Made by a program: the position numbers and the translations under genes | The notes under the pieces: generated by a model | Seen by the model: only the letters and a program-made list of their open reading frames with translations | The model's database searches: none | What the model was told of the DNA's origin: nothing | Source of the DNA: an uncultured Lysobacteraceae bacterium | Lineage (GTDB): Bacteria; Pseudomonadota; Gammaproteobacteria; Xanthomonadales; Xanthomonadaceae | DNA: 64,000 nucleotides | NCBI GenBank assembly: GCA_946480825.1 | Contig: CAMLLG010000012.1 | Coordinates: 7,669 to 71,668, forward strand | Direction of reading: 5' to 3' | In this document: positions 17,028-27,200 of the stretch, piece by piece | Numbering within the stretch: position 1 is the stretch's first letter | Layout of the letters: every line of letters begins with the position of its first letter

Positions 17028-20000
17028 ATGGAACCGATGGTCAATGCATTGATCCAGGAGATCGCCCGACGCGGCATACGCCTCTCGGTCGTCGATGGTC
17101 GTCTGGTGGTCGATGCCCGGCAGAACGCGGTCGACGAATCGCTCAAGGAGGGAATCCGCGAGCACCGCGATGCGTTGATCGCCCAGATCGCGCGCGTCAG
17201 CGCGATCGATGTGCGCGATGCCATGGAACCGATCGTGCCCGAACCGGAACGCGCGCATCTGCCGTTCCCCTTGTCGGACCTGCAGTTGGGGTTCTACATG
17301 GCCAACGATCCCTACATGGAATACCACGTTCGGCCCCATTGCTACATGGAGATGGACCGCGAAGCGGGATTCGACGTCGGCCGCTACGAAGCGGCGTGGA
17401 ATCGCGCCCTGCGTCGCCATGCCCTGGGATTCCACCTCATCAACGCGGATCTGATGCTGGAGAAGGTGCCCGATCCGGCGCCGATCCGGATCGCGGTCCA
17501 GGACTTCCGCGCGCTCGAACCGGCGCAACGCGACGCGGCGCTGTCCGCGATACGCGGCCAACTGGAACGCCGCGAACTCCCGCTGGACGTCTGGCCATGG
17601 TTCGATCTGTGCGCTTCGGTCTGGCTCGAAGATGGTCGGGAGCGTTGCCGCATCCATTACAACCACAACAGTTTCTTCGTCGACGGATACGCCACCACCC
17701 AGTTCCTGGCCGAAATCGAGCGTTACTATCGTGATCCGTCGGCGACGCTGCCGCCGCGCACGTTGTCGTATCGCGACGCGATCCTCGCCATTCGGGCGCT
17801 GGAAGCGTCGCCGCCGGGCCAGCGTGCCCGCGATTATTGGCTGTCGCGTCTGGACGCGCTGCCGCCGCCGCCGGACCTGCCCCAGGTGCAGGGATTGGAG
17901 CGGCGGCGGCGCTCGATGCTGGATCGCCGCGCCGCGCAATTGCCCAAACCCGTCTGGGATGCGTTCAAGAGCAGGGCCAACAACGCCAAGATCACGCCAT
18001 CGAATGCGATCATCGCGGCTTACGCGCATGTGATCGCGATCTGGAGCCAGAACGATCATTTCATCTTCAGCCAGATGGTGACCCGGCGATTCGCCGAATT
18101 GCATCCGGAAATCAAGACGCTCATCGGCAATTTCGCCTCGCTCTATCCGCTGGAGATCCGCATCGATCGCGGCGCGACGTTCCGGGAGACGGCGGCGGCG
18201 ATCCAGGATCAGGTGATGGCGGATATCCGCCATCTGCAGTACGGCGGCATGCAGGTACTGCAGGAGCTGAACCGGCGCAAGGGCGGTTTCGGCACCGCGC
18301 CCAGTCCGTTCGTCGTGGGCAGCGGTTTGTTCATGAAGGAGTACCTCAAGTACGACTACGTGCTGCTGGAAACTTCGCAGACGCTTCTCGATCATCAGTT
18401 CTTCGAACTGCCGGACGGCACCTACTACTACGTCTGGGACCTGATCGAGGCGTTCTTTCCCGAGGGATTGATCGATGCGATGTGGGCGGCGTTCGGCCGC
18501 CTGCTCGATGCGCTCTGCAACGACCCGTCGGCCTGGGATGTCCCTGTCCGCGGACTGGTCGGAATGGACGACACCGCGAAGCGGCGACAGCGCAACGCCA
18601 CGATGCAGCGTTTTCCGGAAACGCTGCTGCATGCGCCGCTGGCCGAGCGGCTGCGGATCGGCGCCGATGCCGTCGCCGTACGGCAGGGCGCGGCAGTCGC
18701 GACCTGGGCGCGGATCGATGCCTGCAGCGACGCGATCGCCGCCCGCGTCGCGACCTGCGTCTGGCCGGAAGGCGGCACGCGCACGGTCGCGGTGGTGATG
18801 CCGCGCTGCAGGGAGACGCTCGCGGCGGTGATCGGTGTGTTGAAGGCCGGTGCCGCCTACGTGCCGATCGACCCGAATCTTCCCGCACGCCGGCGGGAAA
18901 TCCTCATCGGCGACGCCGGCGCGCCGCTGGTGCTGACGACCCGCGCGCTCCGCGACGCGTTGGACTGGCCTGATGACGTGGACGCGGTCGTCGTCGATGT
19001 GGATGCCGCTCCGCAGCCGTTGCCTGTGCGCCTCGACGCGGTGGTCGACCCGGAAGAGCTGGCCTATGTCATCTACACCTCGGGTACCACGGGGCGGCCG
19101 AAGGGCGTGATGATCGCGCATCGCGCCGCGATGAATACCGTCCAGGATATCAACCGTCGCTTCGGCGTCGGTCCGACGGATCGTCTGTTCGGTATTTCGG
19201 CGTTCAATTTCGACCTGTCGGTGTACGACCTCTTCGGTGCGTTGGAAGCGGGCGCGACCCTGATCTATCCCGAGGTCGACGCCGCGCTCGATCCCAACCA
19301 CTGGCTCGACACCGTGCTTGCGGAGGCGGTGACCGTCTGGAATACCGTGCCCGCGTTGATGGATCTGCTGGTCGAAACCGCGGAGCGCAGACAGGTGCGG
19401 TTCGAATCGTTGCGCCTGGTGCTGCTCAGCGGCGATCGCATTCCGACCGATCTGCCGGCGCGCATCCATGCAGCGGCGCCGAATGCGACCGTGGTGGCGC
19501 TCGGCGGCGCGACCGAGGCGGCGATTTGGTCGATTCTCTATCCGCTGGAGCGCGGCACGGCCTACGACACGGCCGTGCCTTACGGTTATCCGATGGCGAA
19601 TCAACGCTGGCACATCCGCGACGGATATGGCGAGGACGTGCCTACCTGGGTGCCGGGCGAACTCTTGATCGCCGGGGACGGTCTGGCTGTCGGTTATCTC
19701 AACGATCCGGAAAAAACCGCGCGCAGCTTCGTCGCCGATCCCGACAGCGGCGAGCGTTTGTATCGCACCGGAGATCTTGGCCGCTATCTCCCCGATGGGG
19801 TGCTCGAGATCCACGGTCGCATCGACCATCAGGTCAAGATCCAGGGGCATCGCATCGAGTTGGGCGAGATCGAGGCGACCCTGTTGCGGCACCCCGAGGT
19901 ACGCCAGGCCGTGGTCACCATCCGGGAGGCCGGAACTCGGCGCGCACGCCAGCTCACGGCCCATGTCTGCCCGGCGGCGGCGCGCGAAGGGCTCGTGGCC

Positions 20001-21203
20001 GATCTCGAACGACATCTGCAACAGGAGCTGCCAGTCTACATGCTGCCGCAGCACTGGCATCTGCTCGACCGCATGCCGACCTCCGCCAACGGCAAGATCG
20101 ACCGCGCCGCGCTGGTCGCGGCGGTCGCGGAGGTCTCCGATGTCGCCGGACAGGCGCGCGTTTACGTCCCGCCGCGCACGCCGGACGAAAGGGCACTCGT
20201 CGAGATGTGGCAGGAAACGCTGCGACTTGAACGGATCGGGGTGGAAGACGATTTCTTCGATCTCGGCGGGCAATCGTTCGACGCGATCCGGATCTTCGCG
20301 TTGATCCGCAACCGCTACGGTCGCCAGTTCACGCTCGGCGACATCTGGCAGGCGCGTACCATCGCCGCCTTCGTCGCGAAACTGTCGGGGACCGTCGCGG
20401 AAGGAGGGCGGGGAGACCCGCTGGTGGCGCTCGCCGCATCGAAGACGGGGCGCCCGATCTGCTTCGTGCATCCGGCCGGCGGCACCGTCAGCGGCTATCT
20501 GGCGCTGGCACGCGCGTTGCCTCGACCGACCTATGCCTTGCAGGCGCGCTGGCGGGCCGATGGCGGCCCCGCGCCGGAAAGCGTCGCCGCGCTGGCGGCG
20601 GACTACGTCGAGCGCCTGCTGAGAATGCAGCCGGAAGGTCCTTACACGCTCGGCGGTTGGTCTTCGGGCGGTGCGGTCGCATTCGAGATGGCGCGTCGCC
20701 TGGAATCCGGCGGGCGCACGGTCGATCGCGTCTATCTGCTGGATGCGCCGACGCCCTGGCGCCGTCCCATGCCGGACATGACGACGATACTGGCCTGGTT
20801 TCTGGAGGATCTCGGCGTCGAACTGCCGCTGGATCGCGTTCGGCCCTGCGCTCCCGACGCGTCACCGGGAGAGGCGCTGGCCGCAGCGCTCGATGTCCTC
20901 CGCCCGGAGGCGGGCGACACTCTGGATCACGCATCATTGCTGCCGATTTTCGAGGTTTTCATCGACATGTTGCGGATCGGCGCCGAATACGAACCCGCAC
21001 CCATCCGCGCGCAGATAATCGTGGTGCGGGTCGAGCGCGACATGGTGAGCGAGTTCACCGCCCATCCCGGTGCGGACGAGCCCGACTGGGGCTGGGGACG
21101 CGCGGTGGGTGCCGATGCGGTCGCCACGCGCGCCCCCGGCAACCACCACACCTTTCTGCGCGAAACCGCGCTGCCCGCGTGGATCGGAGTTTTCGCGGAA
21201 TGA
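17028..21203 (+). CDS. NRPS: TubC docking - degenerate Cy - A(Cys) - T - thioesterase
   Basis: About 1391 aa. Residues 1-55 are a TubC_N-type docking domain (EIARRGIRLSVVDGRLVV). The next domain is of Cy/condensation type, but the signature DxxxxDxxS reads N214...D219...A222, so heterocyclisation is doubtful. The A domain (about 530-1010) has code D L Y N L S L I W K, the standard cysteine code, with Asp729 as position 235. The T domain has Ser1083 (DLGGQS). The thioesterase (about 1120-1391) has the nucleophile Ser1212 in GWSSG, an Asp in YLLDAPTPW and a His in GNHHTF. This is the only thioesterase in the window although the gene is near the start of the assembly-line genes, so gene order and synthesis order probably differ. 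The start is uncertain: ATG 17028 or 17037 leaves a complete docking domain; an earlier ATG at 16989 has no better ribosome site. The stop overlaps the next start (ATGA). Confidence 0.92.
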   Translation: MEPMVNALIQEIARRGIRLSVVDGRLVVDARQNAVDESLKEGIREHRDALIAQIARVSAIDVRDAMEPIVPEPERAHLPFPLSDLQLGFYMANDPYMEYHVRPHCYMEMDREAGFDVGRYEAAWNRALRRHALGFHLINADLMLEKVPDPAPIRIAVQDFRALEPAQRDAALSAIRGQLERRELPLDVWPWFDLCASVWLEDGRERCRIHYNHNSFFVDGYATTQFLAEIERYYRDPSATLPPRTLSYRDAILAIRALEASPPGQRARDYWLSRLDALPPPPDLPQVQGLERRRRSMLDRRAAQLPKPVWDAFKSRANNAKITPSNAIIAAYAHVIAIWSQNDHFIFSQMVTRRFAELHPEIKTLIGNFASLYPLEIRIDRGATFRETAAAIQDQVMADIRHLQYGGMQVLQELNRRKGGFGTAPSPFVVGSGLFMKEYLKYDYVLLETSQTLLDHQFFELPDGTYYYVWDLIEAFFPEGLIDAMWAAFGRLLDALCNDPSAWDVPVRGLVGMDDTAKRRQRNATMQRFPETLLHAPLAERLRIGADAVAVRQGAAVATWARIDACSDAIAARVATCVWPEGGTRTVAVVMPRCRETLAAVIGVLKAGAAYVPIDPNLPARRREILIGDAGAPLVLTTRALRDALDWPDDVDAVVVDVDAAPQPLPVRLDAVVDPEELAYVIYTSGTTGRPKGVMIAHRAAMNTVQDINRRFGVGPTDRLFGISAFNFDLSVYDLFGALEAGATLIYPEVDAALDPNHWLDTVLAEAVTVWNTVPALMDLLVETAERRQVRFESLRLVLLSGDRIPTDLPARIHAAAPNATVVALGGATEAAIWSILYPLERGTAYDTAVPYGYPMANQRWHIRDGYGEDVPTWVPGELLIAGDGLAVGYLNDPEKTARSFVADPDSGERLYRTGDLGRYLPDGVLEIHGRIDHQVKIQGHRIELGEIEATLLRHPEVRQAVVTIREAGTRRARQLTAHVCPAAAREGLVADLERHLQQELPVYMLPQHWHLLDRMPTSANGKIDRAALVAAVAEVSDVAGQARVYVPPRTPDERALVEMWQETLRLERIGVEDDFFDLGGQSFDAIRIFALIRNRYGRQFTLGDIWQARTIAAFVAKLSGTVAEGGRGDPLVALAASKTGRPICFVHPAGGTVSGYLALARALPRPTYALQARWRADGGPAPESVAALAADYVERLLRMQPEGPYTLGGWSSGGAVAFEMARRLESGGRTVDRVYLLDAPTPWRRPMPDMTTILAWFLEDLGVELPLDRVRPCAPDASPGEALAAALDVLRPEAGDTLDHASLLPIFEVFIDMLRIGAEYEPAPIRAQIIVVRVERDMVSEFTAHPGADEPDWGWGRAVGADAVATRAPGNHHTFLRETALPAWIGVFAE

Positions 21204-24200
21204 TCGACCAAAGCCCCCGGTCCCCTCGGAACGTGCAGGCGATGCAACGCTTGCTGCGCGAATTGTCGGAACTCGATATCACCCTCGATGTGGACGAGAC
21301 CGGTCGCCTGCTGGTCAATGCACCGGCAGGAGCGGTCAGCCAGACGCTGGGGGAGCGCATCCGCGAACACAAAAGCGCGCTGATCGATCTTCTGCGCGCT
21401 TCCGCCGCCGGGCGCGAGCGCGACGATCTGCCGCGCATCGTGCCGGACCCGGCTTCGCGACTGATGCCGTTCCCGCTGAATGCGGTCCAGCACGCCTACT
21501 GGATCGGCCGCAACGCACAGATGGAATTGGGCGGCGTTTCCACCCATTTCTACTTCGAGGCGGAGGCCGCCGGGCTCGACCTCGGCCGCTTCGAGGCGGC
21601 GCTCGGAAAAGTCATCCTTTCGCACGACATGCTGCGCGCGACCATCGACAGGGAAGGCATGCAGCGCGTCTCCGAGAAGGTGCCCGATTACCGCATCCGC
21701 ACGCTCGATCTGCGCGGCCGTTCGCAGATTGCGGTCGAGGAGGCCGTTGCCGACGTGCGCGCCGAGATGTCGCAGCAGGTGTTCGACTGCACGCGCTGGC
21801 CCTTGTTCGAGGTTCGCGTGGCGCGACTGGACGATGATCGCGCCCTGTTGTTCTTCAGCTGGGATTTCCTGGTCGTCGATGCCTGGTCGGTACTGATGAT
21901 CTTCAATCAGTGGCGGGCGTTCTACGACGCGCCGACGTTGGCGCCGAGCACGACCGAGCTGTCGTTCCGCGATTACATTCGCGCCGAGCGCGCGCTGGGC
22001 GACACGCCCCTGTACGAGCGGGCCAGACGCTACTGGTGGGAACGCATCGACACGCTGCCGGCGGCGCCGATGCTGCCGGTGCGCAACAGGATCGAGCCGG
22101 GGCGCAAGCACGAATTCACGCGCAGACGCATGCGCTTGGGCGCTGAGGCATGGGCACGGTTGAGCGCGACCGCCCAGTCGTATGCGATCACGCCGTCCAA
22201 CCTGATGCTGGCCGCGTTCGCCGAGGTGCTCGATCGCTGGAGCAAGACTTCGCACTATGCGCTGAACCTGACCCTGTTCAATCGCCTTCCGCTGCACGAG
22301 GACGTGATGGCGCTGGTCGGCGATTTCACCACGCTGACGGTCACCGAGATCCATCGCGACGGCGAGAAGGATTTCGCTTCTCGCGCGAAACGCATCCAGA
22401 ATCGTTTCCTGCAGGATTTCGAGCACCGGCATTTCAGCGGCGTCGAAATCATGCGCGAGATCGCGAAGCGCCGACAGCTCGGCGGTCGCGCGCTGATGCC
22501 GGTGGTGTTCACCAGCACGCTGATGCTGTCCCGCAAGGGCGGAGACGGCGATTCCGGCCTCGGCCTGGAAGCGTTCGGGCCGATGCGTTACGGCATCACC
22601 CAGACGCCACAGGTGTTGCTCGATTGCCAGATCTTCGAGATCGACGGCGCTCTGGTGGTGAATTGGGATGCGGTCGAAGAACTCTTTTTGCCCGGAGTGC
22701 TCGATGCGATGTTCGGCAGCCTCGAGCGTCTGGTCCGACGCCTGGCCGACGAGCCGGAGGCCTGGCGTCGCGGCGATCTCGTGCAGCTGCCGGAGGCTCA
22801 GCTTGCGGTGCGCGAAGCCGATCGCCGCTCGCTCGATGCGTCGTGGCTGAAGGACGAAGCGCTGCTGTTGCACGGCGGATTCGTGCGACATGCGGTCGCG
22901 CGGCCCGATGCCATCGCGATCGAGGGCGACGCCAGCATGACCTATGGCGAACTGCACGCGATCGCCTGCGATCTGGCCGATCGCTTGATCGCCGGCGGCG
23001 TGCAACCGAACACCCTGGTCGCCGTGGTCATGGAGAAAGGATGGCAGCAGATCGCTGCCGTTCTCGGCATCCTCATCGCTGGTGGCGCCTATCTGCCGAT
23101 CGATCCCGCGCTGCCGCCCATGCGTCAGCAGCATCTCATCCGCCACGGCGACGTGGCCTGGGTACTCGCGTCGACGGACATACCGGGCGAAGTGCTTGAC
23201 GGGACCGATGCGCAGGTCGTCCGCGTGGTGCGTCCCGCGGAATACCGTGCCCCGACCGAGGCTTCGGCGCCGAGACAGCGCCAATCCGACATCGCCTACG
23301 TGATCTTCACCTCGGGATCCAGCGGCCTGCCCAAGGGCGTGGTCATCGACCATCGCGGTGCGCTCACCACGATCGAGGCGATGAACGGCGTGTATGGCGT
23401 CGGCCCGTCGGATCGCGTGCTCGCGGTGTCGTCGTTGAGTTTCGATCTTTCCGTCTACGATATTTTCGGCCTGCTCGCGGTCGGTGGCGCCATCGTGATG
23501 CCGTCGAGCGATGCGACCAAGGACGCGGCGCAGTGGACGCGGCTCATCCATCGCCATCGGGTCACGCTGTGGAATTCGGCGCCTCAGCTGATGAGCATGC
23601 TCGTCGACTACAACGAGTTGCAGCCGGGCGATTCGCTCGCTTCGATCCGTTCGGTCTGGCTGAGCGGCGACTGGATTCCGACCAAACTGCCGGCCCGGAT
23701 CCGCACGTTGATCGGCCCATGCGAGATCATCAGTCTCGGCGGCGCGACGGAGGGCTCGATCTGGTCGATCCACCATCGCATCGAAGGCGACACCGGACAC
23801 CTGGAAAGCATTCCGTACGGCAAGGCGCTGCCGGGGCAATCGATGCAGGTGCTCGATTCCGATCTGCGTTCATGTCCGGACTACGTGATCGGCCATATCC
23901 ACATCGGCGGTCCGGGCGTCGCCCTGGGCTACTGGAAAGATCCGGAAAAGACCGCGCAACGTTTCCGCATGCATCCGCGCACCGGTGAGCGTCTGTACTG
24001 GACCGGCGACCTGGGTCGCTACGCAAGCGACGGCGTCATCGAATTTCTCGGGCGCGAGGACGAGCAGATCAAGCTGCATGGGCATCGCGTCGAACTGGGC
24101 GAAATCGCGGCGCAGCTGAAGGCGCATCCGCATGTGGAAGATGCGGTCGCATACATCGCCGACATCGGAGGGACGGCGACGCTGGTCGCCTGCGTCGTAC

Positions 24201-27200
24201 CGGAAGGCGGGGAGGGCGGCCCGCTGTTCGTCGCACCGGAGATCGATGCCGTCGATCTCGCGACTCGCCGTGCGCGTCTCGGCGCCATGGCCAATCTCGC
24301 TCCGGATCATCGACAGCGATCGGACCTGATCCGCTTCGGCGCCTTCTGGCGCGATCTGTCGGCGCTGTCGCTGGATGCGATGGCCGGAGGCTTGCGCATC
24401 CTCGGCATCGACGGAAGCGTCGACCTCGATGCCGTTGCGGAAGCGGCGGGCGTGCTGCCGCGCTTCCGTTTCCTGGTCGCCAAGTGGGTCGAGACGCTGG
24501 AAACGGCGGGACGCATCACGCGCGATGCCGACGGCCGGCCAAGGGTCGCGGGAGGCGATGCGTCGGAGGCGGCAATCGCCGCATTCGAAGCCGAATACGG
24601 GACCGATGAACGCACCTCCGGTTTCTGTCGCTACATCGTCGCCTGTCTGCGCCGTCAATCCGATCTGCTGTGCGGCAAGGCCTCGCCGCTTGAGCTGTTG
24701 TTTCCCGACGGCGATTTCGCGCTGGGCGACCATCTCTATCGCACCAACCCGGTCTCGGCCCATCACAATCGGCAATTGGCGGCGGCGTTCGCCGAAATCG
24801 TCGCGGGCGCGCCGGCCGGCGCACCGCTGCGCGTACTGGAGGTCGGCGCCGGTACCGGCGGAACGACCGCCTCGCTGTTGCCTCTGCTGGCATCGCGCGA
24901 AACCGTGGAATACTGGTTCACGGATCTCTCGCCGCTGTTCCTCGACCGCGCGAGACGCGCCTTCGACCCATACCCGTTCGTTCGACATGCGCTGTACGAC
25001 ATCGACCGCGATCCCGAACTGCAGGGTTTCGTCGCGCACGAGTTCGATGCGATCGTCGCCGCGAACGTGCTGCACGACGCCAAACACCTTCCCACGACGC
25101 TCGCCCGTCTGCGTCGTCTCCTCAAACCCGGCGGCCCGTTGTTGCTGCTCGAAGGCACGCGCGACAGTCCGTGGCAGTGGTTGTCGGTGGCCTATCTGGA
25201 GGGTGTCGGCGAATACACCGACGATCGCGCGGAGACGCATTCTCCGATCCTCGGGACGGATCGCTGGCGGCATGCGCTGACCGCCGCCGGATTCGAGGGG
25301 ATCGTGAACTTTCCGCATGGCGCTGTCGGCGACGAGGCCGATCTCGTCCTGCGCGAGGCGATGCCCCAGCACGTGATCGTGGCCCACGGGCCGACGCGCT
25401 TCGGGGTGTTCGACGCCGCACCGCTCGACAGGCATCTGGAAGCGATCCTGCCCGCCTACATGATTCCGCAGCGCTACGTGCCGCTGGATCGCCTGCCGTT
25501 GACCGCGAACGGCAAGATCGACCGCGCCGCATTGCCCCGTTTCCAGAGAGCCGCATCGGCCCGGACCCGCACGGCGACGCCCGCCCGCGCAGGCAACGAG
25601 CAGACGATCCATGCGATCTGGAAAGAGGTGCTCGGACTGGACGCGATCGGCGTCGACGACAATTTCTTCGATCTCGGAGGTGATTCGCTGCTGCTCACCC
25701 AGACGCTGGGCCGGCTCAACCGGACGCTCGGTCTGGAACTGGCGATGGCCGACCTCTTCTCGTATCCGACGATCCGTTCTCTGGCCGAGCACATCGGTCG
25801 CGGTCGCACGGACGCGCTGCCGGCCCCCGCACCGGCGACGGCGCCGTCGCCGGTCGACAACGCGATCGCGATCATCGGCATGTCGGGCCGCTTTCCCGAT
25901 GCGCCGGATGTCGATAGTTTCTGGCGAAATCTCTGCGATGGCGTGTGCTCGGTACGGGACTGGAGCGACGCCGAACTCCGCCAAGCCGGCGTCGCCGAGG
26001 ATCTCATCGCCGACCCTCGATACGTGAAAGCCGGCGTGCCGATCGCAGGGTTGGACCTGTTCGATGCCGATTACTTCGGTTTCACCCCGCGCGAAGCGCA
26101 GGTGATGGATCCCCAGCTCCGCTTCCTTCTTGAGGAAGCGGTGACGGCGATGGAATCCGCAGGCTACCCGCATCAGATCCATGGCGGAGAGATCGGCGTG
26201 TTCGTCGGCAAGGACGTCAGCCAGTATTTGCATGCGCATCTGCTCGGAAGACCCGAACTGATGCGCAGCATGGGCGTGATGGGAATGGCGAACCTCAACG
26301 AAAAGGATTACGCCGCGACCCAGGTCTCCTATCGTCTTGATTTCACGGGCCCCAGCCTGAACATCAACACCGCGTGTTCGACCTCTCTGGTCGCGGTGCA
26401 TCAGGCCTGCCGCAGCCTGATCGATGGCGAATGCGCGATCGCGCTCGCCGGCGGCGTCAGCCTGGAAACCTTGCAGCCCACCGGTTACCTGTATCGCGAA
26501 GGTTCGATCGCATCACCGGACGGACGCTGCCGCGCGTTCTCGGATGATGCCAACGGCTGCGTCCGCGGCAGCGGCATCGGCCTGGTCGTGCTCAAGCCGC
26601 TGGCCAATGCCCTGCGCGATCGCGACACCGTGCATGCGGTGATTCTCGGTACCGCGATCAACAACGACGGTGCGCGGAAGATCGGATTCAGCGCACCGAG
26701 CATGCAGGGGCAGCGTCGCGTCATCGCCATGGCACTGGCCCGGGCCGGTCTCTCGCCGTCGCAGATCCAGTACATCGAAACGCACGGCACCGGCACTTCG
26801 CTGGGCGACCCGATCGAAATCAAGGGGCTCAATCAGGTATTCAATCGCGATGCGGGCGCGAACTGCCTGATCGGTTCGCTGAAGACGAATATCGGTCATC
26901 TGGATGCCGCGGCGGGCGTCGCCGGGCTGATCAAGACGGTACTTGCCCTGCGCGATGGCCGGATTCCGCCGAGCCTGCATTTCCGCGCGCCGAATCCGCG
27001 CATCGACTTCGGCGACGGCGCGTTGCGGGTCAACGCGGATCTCCGCGAGTGGCCATCGACCGGGCAGCCCCGACGTGCGGGCGTGAGTTCCTTCGGCGTC
27101 GGCGGCACCAACGCGCACGCCGTGCTGGAACAACCCCCGATCCTGCCCCGCGACAGGGCCGGGAACGAGGGGGCGGTGCGCGTCTATCCGATATCGGCGA

